In this document: positions 49,584-57,181 of the stretch, piece after piece | Layout: every line of letters begins with the position of its first letter | How positions within the stretch are numbered: position 1 is the first letter of the stretch | Origin: Streptomyces sp. SID12488 | Lineage (GTDB): Bacteria; Actinomycetota; Actinomycetes; Streptomycetales; Streptomycetaceae | Assembly: GCF_010548275.1 (NCBI RefSeq) | Contig: NZ_JAAGLT010000005.1 | Location: 124,001 to 188,000, forward strand | Reading direction: 5' to 3' | DNA: 64,000 nt | The notes under the pieces: model-generated | Databases searched by the model: none | Seen by the model: the letters and a program-made list of their open reading frames with translations, nothing else | What the model was told of the DNA's origin: nothing | Position numbers and translations under genes: made by a program

Positions 49584-49617
49584 CGGCCCGTGTCCACATT
49601 TCCGTGGACACGGGCCG
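49584..49617 (-). terminator. rho-independent terminator of tRNA-Val(CAC) copy 2
   Basis: CGGCCCGTGTCCAC (49584-49597) pairs perfectly with GTGGACACGGGCCG (49604-49617) around a 6-base loop. On the minus strand it is followed by TATTTTTC. It lies 12 bases past the tRNA 3' end. Confidence 0.92.
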
Positions 49618-49629
49618 CACTCGATCCGG

Positions 49630-49701
49630 TGGGCGATACTGGGTTCGAACCAGTGACCTCTTCGGTGTGAACGAAGCGCTCTCCCACTGAGCTAATCGCC
49701 C
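49630..49701 (-). tRNA. tRNA-Val (CAC), copy 2
   Basis: Identical over all 72 bases except the unpaired discriminator context to the copy at 39389: acceptor GGGCGAT/ATCGCCC, anticodon loop TTCACAC with anticodon CAC. Discriminator A. A TAATGT hexamer lies about 17 bases upstream but no good -35 box is seen. A strong terminator follows. Confidence 0.97.
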
Positions 49702-49755
49702 GGACGCAGGGAGAACATTACCCCATGTCAGGGGGTGCCCCGGACATGCGCCGGA

Positions 49756-50208
49756 TCACTGATCCTTGATCTTCCAGGGCATTTCCAGCCCGAACTTCCA
49801 CACGTAGATCCCGACGAGAACCGACACGATCACCAGGCCGACCGTCGTCAGAATGATGTTGCGGCGGCGCACCCTGGGATCGAGTGCGCGCTGTGTCGCC
49901 TCGGTGACCTTGCGCTTCGTCCAGCGCAGTACCAGCTGCGCCCAGACGAACTCGGTCGCCCAGATCGCCATGCCGCCGAAGATCACCAGCCAGCCCGGCC
50001 CGGGCAGCGGCAGCATGACGATGCCGGCGCCCACCACCGCGAGGCCCACGACGAAGACGCCGACCTGCCAGCTCACATGCAGCATGCGGCGCGCCTTGAT
50101 GAATTCCGGTGCTCTCGACCCGAGCTCACGCTCACCCGTGGCCGCACCGGCCCCGGTCTCATCTGGTGTCACGACAGCCTCGACCGGCTTGTCACTCCCC
50201 GTATTCAT
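49756..50208 (-). CDS. PGPGW-motif transmembrane protein (TIGR02611 family)
   Basis: A 150-residue membrane protein. It has an acidic N-terminus, a helix pair around GVFVVGLAVVGAGIVMLPLPGPGWLVIFGGMAIWATEF with the diagnostic PGPGW motif, a basic loop (RWTKRKVTEATQRALDPRVRRR) and a final helix (NIILTTVGLVIVSVLVGIYVW). It is conserved next to ssgB in Streptomyces; function unknown. The ATG at 50206-50208 is preferred over an in-frame start 11 codons upstream. Confidence 0.88.
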   Translation of the reverse strand: MNTGSDKPVEAVVTPDETGAGAATGERELGSRAPEFIKARRMLHVSWQVGVFVVGLAVVGAGIVMLPLPGPGWLVIFGGMAIWATEFVWAQLVLRWTKRKVTEATQRALDPRVRRRNIILTTVGLVIVSVLVGIYVWKFGLEMPWKIKDQ

Positions 50209-50399
50209 ACAGCCAAACCCTACCGGACAGAAACCGGTCACCGGAATGGTCGAAGCCGACGAACCGGCCCTCGGCCGGAAGAGTTACGTAAAGGCACGCA
50301 AAACACTCAGAGGGGTTTACAACGGCACCGTAGGTGGCATGTCGATTTCGCCGACGTGCGAATCCCCGAGCGCACACTGAGCGAAAGGCCTTGGCGCTT

Positions 50400-50813
50400 A
50401 TGAACACCACGGTCAGCTGCGAGCTGCACCTGCGCCTCGTTGTGTCGAGCGAGTCCTCACTGCCCGTTCCCGCAGGACTGCGGTATGACACGGCCGATCC
50501 CTACGCCGTGCACGCCACCTTCCACACCGGAGCCGAGGAAACCGTCGAGTGGGTGTTCGCCCGCGACTTGCTCGCGGAGGGCCTCCACCGACCCACCGGC
50601 ACCGGCGACGTCCGAGTCTGGCCGTCCCGGAGCCACGGTCAGGGCGTTGTCTGCATCGCTCTCAGCTCCCCAGAGGGTGAGGCCCTGCTCGAAGCCCCCG
50701 CACGAGCCCTGGAGTCCTTTCTGAAGCGAACGGACGCCGCCGTGCCACCCGGCACGGAACACCGCCACTTCGACCTCGACCAGGAACTGTCACACATCCT
50801 GGCGGAAAGCTAG
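50400..50813 (+). CDS. ssgB: sporulation-specific cell division activator SsgB
   Basis: A 137-residue SsgA-like protein whose sequence, as I remember it, is essentially the highly conserved SsgB: NTTVSCELHLRLVVSSESSL at the start, then YAVHATFHTGAEETVEWVFARDLL and DLDQELSHILAES at the end. SsgB recruits FtsZ to future septum sites in aerial hyphae and is required for sporulation. Its presence is strong evidence for Streptomyces. The ATG at 50400 gives the standard length. In S. coelicolor it depends on developmental sigma factors; I could not place the promoter confidently in the 191 bases upstream. Confidence 0.97.
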   Translation: MNTTVSCELHLRLVVSSESSLPVPAGLRYDTADPYAVHATFHTGAEETVEWVFARDLLAEGLHRPTGTGDVRVWPSRSHGQGVVCIALSSPEGEALLEAPARALESFLKRTDAAVPPGTEHRHFDLDQELSHILAES

Positions 50814-50887
50814 GACGAGGGACCCCCACTGAGCCGCCCGGCGCCGTCCACTCGGGGAGACGGCTCGGGTGACAACCGCATATGGCA

Positions 50888-50929
50888 CACCGCCGCCGCC
50901 CCGCGGGTTTCCGCGGGGCGGCGGCGGTG
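50888..50929 (+). terminator. terminator of ssgB
   Basis: A perfect 19-bp GC stem, arms 50888-50906 and 50911-50929, with a 4-base GTTT loop. It lies 75 bases past the ssgB stop and before the next plus-strand gene at 51070. Confidence 0.9.
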
Positions 50930-51069
50930 CGTCCGCATGTCCTTCCCGGGCCACTTACCCGACCCCCGCCGAACACCGGCGCCGACCTCCGTCGCTGTGA
51001 GCCACTACCATCGGCCAGCATCGGCGGCGGGCGCCCGCCCGACCGCCCAGGCAGGCCAGGGAGAGCAAC

Positions 51070-51627
51070 GTGCTGATCACCCACGACACCCGGTGCGCCC
51101 TCGACACCGTGGTCGATCTGGTGAACACCGCGCCGGAGGACGACTCGGCGGACGGACTGCCCGATGTCGACGCGCTCGAGGATTTCGTACGAAACCACAA
51201 AATCAGCGACATCGGCGTGCTGTCGGAGTTCGACCTCGCCGCCGTGCGCAGCATCCGCGGACGGTTCGCCGGGGTGTTCGCGACCCAGGACGCCCGGACC
51301 GCCGCCACTGTCATCAACGAGCTGGTCGCCGCCGCGGGCACCACGCCCCGGCTCACCGACCACGACGGCTACGACTGGCACGTGCACTACTTCGCCCCCG
51401 GCGCGTCCATCGCCGACCACCTCGCCGCCGACTGCGGGATGGCGCTCGCGTTCTTCGTGGTCGCCGGCGAGCAGGAACGGCTACGGCGCTGCGAGGCTCC
51501 GGACTGCCGGCACGCCTTCGTCGACGTCTCCCGCAACCGGTCGCGCCGCTACTGCGACAGCCGCACCTGCGGAAACCGGCTTCACGTGGCGGCCTACCGG
51601 GCGCGCCGCAAGGAGTCGGCGGGCTGA
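51070..51627 (+). CDS. CGNR zinc finger domain-containing protein
   Basis: A 185-residue protein. The N-terminal part is the ABATE-like alpha domain (LDTVVDLVNTAPEDD, VDALEDFVRNHKISDIG). The C-terminal CGNR finger has Cys141, Cys146, Cys162 and Cys167 with the motif RYCDSRTCGNR. Such proteins are thought to bind DNA and regulate transcription. The GTG at 51070 is preceded by GGGAGAGCAAC. It follows ssgB but is separated by that gene's terminator. Confidence 0.93.
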   Translation: MLITHDTRCALDTVVDLVNTAPEDDSADGLPDVDALEDFVRNHKISDIGVLSEFDLAAVRSIRGRFAGVFATQDARTAATVINELVAAAGTTPRLTDHDGYDWHVHYFAPGASIADHLAADCGMALAFFVVAGEQERLRRCEAPDCRHAFVDVSRNRSRRYCDSRTCGNRLHVAAYRARRKESAG

Positions 51628-51680
51628 CGGGAGGCGGACGGACAGGAGAGCTGGTCCTGATCCTGGTCCTGGTGCTGACG

Positions 51681-51709
51681 CAGTCCCCGGCGGGTGACGC
51701 CGGGGACTG
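51681..51709. terminator. hairpin between the CGNR gene and the 50-residue ORF
   Basis: CAGTCCCCGGCG (51681-51692) pairs perfectly with CGCCGGGGACTG (51698-51709), 5-base loop. It lies between two convergent stops (51627 and 51721) and can serve both. Confidence 0.85.
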
Positions 51710-51720
51710 GCGTGTACAGC

Positions 51721-51873
51721 TCATAGCAACAGCAGATCGTGCAACGAAGCCATGAGGAGCAGACACCCGATCACCGCAAGGAAGATCATCAGCGGTGGCT
51801 GGGAAAGGGCGAAGAGGCACCCGCGCGGCTCGTCCTTCGGCGGCACGGCCTCGCTCTGTGTTGTGTCCAGCAT
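51721..51873 (-). CDS. small membrane protein of 50 residues
   Basis: An ORF starting MLDTTQSEAVPPKDEPRG. It has a charged N-terminus followed by one long hydrophobic helix (PLMIFLAVIGCLLLMASLHD) and ends in LLLL. The frame is coding-like, with C or G at most third positions, and it ends just before a bidirectional terminator, as a real gene would. The ATG at 51871-51873 has only a weak GGCGAG directly before it. No known family is recognised. The rest of 51874-52077 shows nothing else. Confidence 0.55.
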   Translation of the reverse strand: MLDTTQSEAVPPKDEPRGCLFALSQPPLMIFLAVIGCLLLMASLHDLLLL

Positions 51874-52077
51874 CTCGCCGCGATGATGACGCAGCCGACA
51901 CCCTCTACGCGATCAACACGCCTGGAATGCGCGGTAGTTCGCCGAATTCCTTAATGTCCCCAGCGTGTCATGATCGCTTCGGAGCGACCTCCGTCGTCTC
52001 CCGGCCGTTTGTGTCGTTTCAGTACGTCACCTGTCGTACCCCGTCATACGCGGCACTTCTTCATATGCCGTGCTTCT

Positions 52078-52542
52078 TCATATGCCGTGCTTCTTCAGGA
52101 TCGCCTCCAGGTCACTGAAGTCGTCCCCGGCACCACCACCGCGCGGCTTGGCCGCGGGCTGGGCCGCCGGGCGGGAGGTCTTGCCCCTGCCCTGCCCCAG
52201 CGAGGGTGCGGAGGCCGCCGGGGCCACCGCCTCGGGCCGCGCGACCTGTATCTCCCCGGTCCCCCCGCGCTCCTGCCGGGTGCCGCCCCTTCGCCGCTCC
52301 ACCGCGCGGGTGGTCGTGAAGAGCAGCCAGGCGCCGCCGAGCACGCCGAAGCCCGCCCAGGCAGAGGGGCTGAAGGCGGTGTCGGCCGCCCACCCGACCA
52401 CCCCGGTCATCACCAGGCCCACGGGAACCAGCGAGTACGCGGCGATCCGGGCAGCCGCGAGAAAACGCTTGCGGTACGCCGTGACCACCGCGATGCCCAG
52501 GCCGGCCGCGGAGACGGCGGAACAGACGGTCTCGGCAATCAT
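52078..52542 (-). CDS. hypothetical membrane protein
   Basis: A 154-residue protein with about three hydrophobic segments (ETVCSAVSAAGLGIAVVTAY, RIAAYSLVPVGLVMTGVVGW, AGFGVLGGAWLLFTTTRAV) and a basic, Gly/Ala/Pro-rich tail ending DLEAILKKHGI. The ATG at 52540-52542 follows GGAGGACCGG, a very good ribosome binding site, so the long open frame upstream is not used. Function unknown. It is divergent from the DsbA-like gene, with 180 bases between. Confidence 0.82.
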   Translation of the reverse strand: MIAETVCSAVSAAGLGIAVVTAYRKRFLAAARIAAYSLVPVGLVMTGVVGWAADTAFSPSAWAGFGVLGGAWLLFTTTRAVERRRGGTRQERGGTGEIQVARPEAVAPAASAPSLGQGRGKTSRPAAQPAAKPRGGGAGDDFSDLEAILKKHGI

Positions 52543-52722
52543 CCGGTCCTCCAGGCAGGGTTCGGTCGCGCATGGTGCGCTTCGTCCCTTCCATCCTGCA
52601 CCGCCCGGTCCCCCGGATGCCATGCTCCGGCCCGACATCAGGGACATCTCCGGGTCGGCTCCTCCACAGGTCCCGGTGCCCCTCGTACGACGGACCCGGC
52701 CGCGGCTGGGAAACTGGTGCCC

Positions 52723-53265
52723 ATGAGCGACTCCTCCCCCGCGCCCGCCGGCGCTCCTGCCCCGGCCTCCGTCCCCGTCCTGGATCTCTGGTGCGAGCTC
52801 CAGTGCCCGGACTGCCGCACGGCCCTGGACGACGTACGCGCGCTGCGTGCCCGCTACGGCGACCGGCTGGAGGTGCGCCTGCGGCACTTCCCGCTGGAGC
52901 GGCACAAGCACGCCTTCGCCGCCGCGCAGGCCGCCGAGGAGGCGGCGGAGCAGGGGCAGGCGTGGCCGTACGTCGAGGCCGTGCTCGGTCGGGTCGAGGA
53001 GCTGGACCGTAAGGGCGAACCCTTCCTGGTCGAGGTGGCCGGTGAACTCGGTCTGGACGCCGAGGAGTTCGACACCGCGCTGATCGACGGCCGGCACATC
53101 CTGATCGTCGACGCCGACCAGGCCGAGGGCAAGGCGATCGGCGTGACCGGTACACCGACGTACGTCGTCGCAGGTGAGCGTCTCGACGGCGGCAAGAGCC
53201 AGGACGGGCTGCGGGAACGGATCGAGGAGATCGTGGACCGGCTGCTGGCCGGGCAGGACGTCTGA
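52723..53265 (+). CDS. DsbA-family thioredoxin-fold oxidoreductase
   Basis: A 180-residue thioredoxin-fold protein. The active site is CPDC (28-31) after LDLWCELQ, and the cis-Pro loop is GVTGTPTYVVAGERL. The N-terminal Ala/Pro-rich 16 residues are not a signal peptide, so it looks cytoplasmic. It resembles FrnE/2-hydroxychromene-2-carboxylate-isomerase-like DsbA relatives. The ATG at 52723 gives a normal length; the ribosome binding site is weak. Substrate unknown. Confidence 0.88.
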   Translation: MSDSSPAPAGAPAPASVPVLDLWCELQCPDCRTALDDVRALRARYGDRLEVRLRHFPLERHKHAFAAAQAAEEAAEQGQAWPYVEAVLGRVEELDRKGEPFLVEVAGELGLDAEEFDTALIDGRHILIVDADQAEGKAIGVTGTPTYVVAGERLDGGKSQDGLRERIEEIVDRLLAGQDV

Positions 53266-53299
53266 CGCCGCCCACGCCCGGAGGTGACCGGCCGCCGTC

Positions 53300-54124
53300 C
53301 TACAGCAGGTCCTTGTACATGTGGTGGGTCACCGTCTCGTACCCCAACGACTCGTAGAGCCGTTCCGCCGGGGTGTTGCCCGCGAAGACATTCAGGGAGA
53401 CGGCCGGGCGCCCGACCGCGATCGACTGGGCCTCCGCCAGGAGCATGAGGGCGCGGCCGTGCCCTCTGCCCCGATGATCCGCGTCGATCTCGACCTTGTA
53501 GACGAAGCCCAGGCCCTCGCGGGAACCCAGCCACAGGCTGCCGACCCGGGTGCCCTCGTGTTCCAGAACGCTGAGCGTCACGCCCTCGCTGGCCACGCCA
53601 CGCGGCAGCAGTTGCTCGTGGTCCCGTGCCGCCTTGGCGTGTGCCTCCGCGGCCGACACTCCCCGGTCGATCCAACTCTGCGCGTAGTCCAGCCTGCCCG
53701 CCGCCTGCCACCCAACGAACTCAGCCTCCGTCATGGGCCGGCCACGGCTTCCGGCGGGCAGTTCGGGCGAGGTGGCGCCGAGCGCCTTGTCCATACGGCG
53801 GTTGCGCAGCACGTAGCCGAGCGCGGTCGCGAGCCGTAGGGCCGCCGGCGCGTCGCCCGGAACGGACGCCTCGATGCGGCGGCAGCCCCAGCCGCGTGCC
53901 ACCTCCTCCGCGGCGAGTGCGGCCACCGTGGCCCGGCCCCGCCGCCGGTCGCGTTCGTCGATGCGGAGGTCAAGGATCTTCGCAACGGAGTCCCCGAAAA
54001 CGGGGTCGGTGCCAAGGTGTATCGCACCGACGGGACGGCTGTTCACGCACACCTGATAGCGCCGTGAAAGCGCCCCGTCGGCCTCGTGCTGCAGCGGCTC
54101 GGTCGGCCGCAGGGTGGTGGTCAT
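53300..54124 (-). CDS. double GNAT-domain N-acetyltransferase
   Basis: A 274-residue protein with two acetyl-CoA-binding GNAT regions. The first has LDLRIDERDRRRGRATVAALAAEE, the second KVEIDADHRGRGHGRALMLLAEAQ with the R-G-x-G-x-G/A pyrophosphate loop and the late NVFAGNTPAERLYESLGYE. The second domain looks complete; the first may be a degenerate copy. Acceptor unknown. The ATG at 54122-54124 is chosen where the first domain region begins. Confidence 0.85.
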   Translation of the reverse strand: MTTTLRPTEPLQHEADGALSRRYQVCVNSRPVGAIHLGTDPVFGDSVAKILDLRIDERDRRRGRATVAALAAEEVARGWGCRRIEASVPGDAPAALRLATALGYVLRNRRMDKALGATSPELPAGSRGRPMTEAEFVGWQAAGRLDYAQSWIDRGVSAAEAHAKAARDHEQLLPRGVASEGVTLSVLEHEGTRVGSLWLGSREGLGFVYKVEIDADHRGRGHGRALMLLAEAQSIAVGRPAVSLNVFAGNTPAERLYESLGYETVTHHMYKDLL

Positions 54125-54198
54125 CAGGGGTGTTCTACCCGCTGCGGCGTCCGGCGTCAGCCCATTTACATGCGGCTTCTCCAAACCCTGTCCCAGGA

Positions 54199-55020
54199 TC
54201 AGGGATCGAGGTCGTCCCCGGCCCGCTCGTCGAAGACCCGCATCGCCTTGGCCGTCACCGGGCCCGGTGCGTCAGGGAGTTGACGGTCGTCGACGCGCCG
54301 CACAGCCTGTACGTCCCTCAGGGTGGACGTCAGGAAGATCTCGTCGGCGTCCTCAAGGACGCCGAGCGGCAGGTCGGTCTCCTTGGCGCCCGTCCACTCG
54401 GCGACGAGGGCGCGCGTGACGCCGGCGAGGCAGCCGGAGGCGAGCGGCGGGGTGTGGATCTCGCCGCCCAGGACGACGAAGACGTTCGACCCCGTCCCCT
54501 CGCACAGTCGGCCGACCGTGTTGCCGAACAGCGCCTCGGACGCGCCCTGTTCGCGCGCCCTGGCGAGGGCGACGACGTTCTCGGCGTACGACGTGGTCTT
54601 CAGGCCGGTGACGGCGCCACGTTCGTTGCGCGTCCAGGGGACCGTGATCACGGCGGTCGAGTCGGGCCGCCGGGCGGAGTCACCGAGGGCGACGACCAGG
54701 GTCGGGCCGTGCTCCCCGCGATCGGAGCCGAGGGGCCCGTGACCACCGGTGTAGGTGATGCGCAGGCGGCCCAAGGACATCGGATTGGCGGCGAGTACGG
54801 CCGTACAGGCGCGCCGGACCTCGTCGAGGTCGGGGTCGGGCAGGCCGAGGCCGCGGGCCGAGCGGGTCAGCCGGTCCAGGTGCCGGGTGAGCGCGAACGG
54901 CCGGCCGTCGACGGCCTTCACCGTCTCGAAGATGCCGTCGCCCACGGTCAGTCCGTGGTCGAACACGGAGACACGGGCGGTCTCGATGTCCTGCAACCCG
55001 CCGTCGAGCCATAGCTTCAC
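54199..55020 (-). CDS. pabC: aminotransferase class IV, aminodeoxychorismate lyase (PabC)
   Basis: A 273-residue fold-type IV PLP enzyme. It has the family start KLWLDGGLQDIETARVSVFDHGLTVGDGIFET, the PLP lysine in GLKTTSYAENV, and the late DADEIFLTSTLRDVQAV. Directly coupled to pabB (GTGA overlap at 55017-55020), it is best read as 4-amino-4-deoxychorismate lyase making p-aminobenzoate for folate. A branched-chain aminotransferase is the main alternative, but the context argues against it. Confidence 0.88.
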   Translation of the reverse strand: MKLWLDGGLQDIETARVSVFDHGLTVGDGIFETVKAVDGRPFALTRHLDRLTRSARGLGLPDPDLDEVRRACTAVLAANPMSLGRLRITYTGGHGPLGSDRGEHGPTLVVALGDSARRPDSTAVITVPWTRNERGAVTGLKTTSYAENVVALARAREQGASEALFGNTVGRLCEGTGSNVFVVLGGEIHTPPLASGCLAGVTRALVAEWTGAKETDLPLGVLEDADEIFLTSTLRDVQAVRRVDDRQLPDAPGPVTAKAMRVFDERAGDDLDP

Positions 55021-56069
55021 GTCAACGATCCCTCTCCACTGGCCGCATACGCCCCCGACGCTACCGCGAGCAGCCGGGACGCCTTCAGCTCGGTCTCCCG
55101 CCACTCGGCCTCGGGGTCCGAACCCCAGGTGATGCCCGCTCCGGTGCCGAAGCGCAGCATGCCCTCGGCCCGGTCGATCCAGAACGTGCGGATGCCGACC
55201 GCCAGTTCGCCCGCACCCCGGTCCGCGTCGACCCAGCCGATACCTCCGCAGTAGGGCCCCCGGGGTGCCGTCTCCAGGGCGTCGATGATCCGCAGGGCGC
55301 TCGACTTGGGCGCGCCGGTGACCGAGCCGGGCGGAAAGGCCGCCGCCAACAGCTCCGGCCAGCCGGTGTGCGGGCGCAGCTCACCCCGTACCGTCGACAC
55401 GAGATGGACCAGCCCGGGGTGCTTCTCGACGACGCACAGTTCGGGGACGGTCACCGAGCCCGTCGCGCAGACGCGCCCGATGTCGTTGCGGACCAGGTCC
55501 ACGATCATCACGTTCTCGGCGTAGTCCTTCTCCAGGAGGTCCGCCTCGGTGCGTCCGGTGCCCTTGATCGGGCCGGATTCGACGGTCCGGCCCGCGCGGC
55601 GGAGGAAGAGTTCGGGGGACGCGGTGGCGATCTCGACGCCCTGCACGGGCAGGCGGATCGTTCCTGCAAACGGTGCCGGGTTGCCGTGCGCGAGCAGCGA
55701 GGTCAGGGCGTCCACGTCCGCCCCGGGCGCGACGGGCGCGGACAGTACCCGGCAGAGATTCGCCTGATAGACCTCGCCGGTCGCGATGTGTTCACGGATC
55801 CGGCGCACCCCCGCCGTGTACGCGGAGCGGTCGAGAGACGACGTCCAGTCACCGGCGGCCGGACCCCGCCACTCCCCCGGTCCCGACCTCGGCGCGGGCA
55901 CCGGTTCCTCTCGTACGTCCCGGAAGCGGGCGCAGGTCAGACGGCCGCCGTAGTCCGCGGACACGGCCCAGAAACCGGTGGAGTCGAGGGCGGTGGGATC
56001 GCTGGTGACATCGAGGAGACCGGTGGCGACACGACCGCCGAAGCGGGCGAGAGGAGCGAGATCGGACAC
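55017..56069 (-). CDS. pabB: chorismate-binding protein, aminodeoxychorismate synthase component I (PabB)
   Basis: A 350-residue chorismate-utilising enzyme. The core is clear: IATGEVYQANLCRVLSAP, SPELFLRR, PIKGTGRTEADLLEKDYAENVMIVDLVRNDIGRV, FPPGSVTGAPKSSALRIID and the late FGTGAGITWGSDPEAEW. With pabC coupled downstream it probably makes aminodeoxychorismate. No glutaminase (PabA) domain is fused and none is adjacent, so that subunit must come from elsewhere. The GTG at 56067-56069 is the likely start. Confidence 0.9.
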   Translation of the reverse strand: MSDLAPLARFGGRVATGLLDVTSDPTALDSTGFWAVSADYGGRLTCARFRDVREEPVPAPRSGPGEWRGPAAGDWTSSLDRSAYTAGVRRIREHIATGEVYQANLCRVLSAPVAPGADVDALTSLLAHGNPAPFAGTIRLPVQGVEIATASPELFLRRAGRTVESGPIKGTGRTEADLLEKDYAENVMIVDLVRNDIGRVCATGSVTVPELCVVEKHPGLVHLVSTVRGELRPHTGWPELLAAAFPPGSVTGAPKSSALRIIDALETAPRGPYCGGIGWVDADRGAGELAVGIRTFWIDRAEGMLRFGTGAGITWGSDPEAEWRETELKASRLLAVASGAYAASGEGSLT

Positions 56070-56155
56070 ACCGCCGAGTCTATGGCGGGTGTCCTGCGGG
56101 TGCCCTGACCATTGCTTCGAGCGGACACAGCGCAGCACGCTGCACAAACGCGTTT

Positions 56156-56183
56156 TTGTGCTGGCACCGGAATCCGCTAGAGT
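56156..56183 (+). promoter_or_regulatory. promoter of the Gly-Cys-Val tRNA cluster
   Basis: TTGTGC (56156-56161), 16-base spacer, TAGAGT (56178-56183), about 40 bases upstream of tRNA-Gly, in a T-rich patch. It fits the vegetative consensus reasonably. Confidence 0.55.
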
Positions 56184-56224
56184 TCAACTCGTCGCCGGGT
56201 CGCGAGAGCGCACCGAAACGACAT

Positions 56225-56297
56225 GCGGACGTAGCTCAGTTGGTAGAGCGCAACCTTGCCAAGGTTGAGGTCGCCAGTTCGAACCTGGTCGTCCGCT
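56225..56297 (+). tRNA. tRNA-Gly (GCC)
   Basis: A 73-base cloverleaf. Acceptor GCGGACG pairs with CGTCCGC, anticodon arm CAACC-TTGCCAA-GGTTG gives GCC, T-arm CCAG-TTCGAAC-CTGG. Discriminator T, with no encoded CCA. First of a five-tRNA cluster. Confidence 0.97.
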
Positions 56298-56336
56298 CGT
56301 AGGAAGTGGGGGATCTTCCCGAACCCCCGCACTCCT

Positions 56337-56407
56337 GGTGGAGTGGCCGAGAGGCGAGGCAACGGCCTGCAAAGCCGTCTACACGGGTTCAAATCCCGTC
56401 TCCACCT
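56337..56407 (+). tRNA. tRNA-Cys (GCA)
   Basis: A 71-base cloverleaf: acceptor GGTGGAG with CTCCACC, anticodon loop CTGCAAA giving GCA, T-loop TTCAAAT. Discriminator T, as expected for Cys, and CCA is encoded at 56408-56410. Confidence 0.97.
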
Positions 56408-56411
56408 CCAA

Positions 56412-56483
56412 GGACGATTAGCTCAGCGGGAGAGCGCTTCCCTGACACGGAAGAGGTCACTGGTTCAATCCCAGTATCGTCCA
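56412..56483 (+). tRNA. tRNA-Val (GAC), copy 1
   Basis: A 72-base cloverleaf: acceptor GGACGAT with ATCGTCC, anticodon arm CTTCC-CTGACAC-GGAAG giving GAC, T-loop TTCAATC. It starts 2 bases after the CCA of tRNA-Cys and has the same body as the next two copies. Confidence 0.97.
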
Positions 56484-56518
56484 CTGGTCCGCAAGGACCT
56501 TGATCCGCAAGGGTCCCC

Positions 56519-56590
56519 GCGCGATTAGCTCAGCGGGAGAGCGCTTCCCTGACACGGAAGAGGTCACTGGTTCAATCCCAGTATCGCGCA
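56519..56590 (+). tRNA. tRNA-Val (GAC), copy 2
   Basis: Same body as copy 1, but the acceptor stem is GCGCGAT with ATCGCGC. Both strands of the stem changed together, so the tRNA should still fold and be charged. Confidence 0.97.
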
Positions 56591-56632
56591 CGCAGTAGTC
56601 ACGAAATCACGGCCTTCGGGTCGTGGCCCCGA

Positions 56633-56704
56633 GGACGATTAGCTCAGCGGGAGAGCGCTTCCCTGACACGGAAGAGGTCACTGGTTCAATCCCAGTATCG
56701 TCCA
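56633..56704 (+). tRNA. tRNA-Val (GAC), copy 3
   Basis: Identical to copy 1 over 72 bases, including the GGACGAT/ATCGTCC acceptor. Last tRNA of the cluster; a strong terminator follows after 8 bases. Confidence 0.97.
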
Positions 56705-56712
56705 CACACCGA

Positions 56713-56747
56713 AAGCCCCCCGGCCGTCTCGAACGGCCGGGGGGCTT
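56713..56747 (+). terminator. terminator of the tRNA cluster
   Basis: A perfect 15-bp stem AAGCCCCCCGGCCGT (56713-56727) with ACGGCCGGGGGGCTT (56733-56747), 5-base loop, then CTTCGTGG. It sits between the tRNA cluster and the convergent zinc-ribbon gene. Confidence 0.9.
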
Positions 56748-56774
56748 CTTCGTGGTTCCAGCCAGTCGTTCCGG

Positions 56775-57071
56775 TCAGCTGGAGAACAGCATGTGGCCGA
56801 AGCTCTTGTGGCGCTTGTTGCCGTGGTGACCGCCATGGCCGCCGTAGTGGCCGCCCTGCGGGGCGCCCCAGGCGGGGGCGGGAGCGGTCGGGTAGGCCTG
56901 CGGGGCCTGGGGCGGCGGCGCGGCGGGCCCGGCCCACTGGGTCTCCACGCGGGTCAGCGCCTCCAGCTCGCCGTAGTCGAGGAAGATCCCCCGGCAACCG
57001 CTGCACTGCTCGATCTGGACTCCGTTGCGGTTGTACGTGTGCATCGGCGCATGGCACTTCGGACACTGCAT
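56775..57071 (-). CDS. zf-TFIIB domain-containing protein
   Basis: A 98-residue protein with a CxxC...CxxC ribbon (Cys3, Cys6, Cys23, Cys26) in the TFIIB-type form MQCPKCHAPM and EQCSGCRGIFLDYGELEALT. The rest is Pro/Ala/Gly/His-rich (GGHYGGHGGHHG), which may bind metal. The ATG at 57069-57071 is 12 bases past GGCGAGGAG. Upstream there is an in-frame basic tandem repeat; I treat it as leader. Function unknown. Confidence 0.88.
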   Translation of the reverse strand: MQCPKCHAPMHTYNRNGVQIEQCSGCRGIFLDYGELEALTRVETQWAGPAAPPPQAPQAYPTAPAPAWGAPQGGHYGGHGGHHGNKRHKSFGHMLFSS

Positions 57072-57093
57072 GCTCGGCTCAACTCCTCGCCGT

Positions 57094-57147
57094 CGGTACT
57101 GCTTCTTGATCCGGTACTGCTTCTTGATCCGGTTTTGCTTCTCGCCA
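57094..57147 (-). repeat. 18-bp tandem repeat upstream of the zf-TFIIB gene
   Basis: Two exact 18-base units (57094-57111 and 57112-57129) and a diverged third one. On the minus strand they read in frame with the zinc-ribbon gene as RIKKQY repeats, so they could be an N-terminal extension, though no start codon with a ribosome binding site is obvious upstream. Confidence 0.75.
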
Positions 57148-57181
57148 GGACAGACTCGGTCCGGCTCCGGTCGGTTGCACC

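Noticed and set aside
50209-50399. SigH-type promoter for ssgB (GTTT near 50315 with GGTGGC)
   Set aside because: The -10 part matches poorly; reported only as not placed.
53626-55014. Plus-strand open frame across the GNAT and pabC genes
   Set aside because: Antisense shadow spanning two well-supported minus-strand genes.
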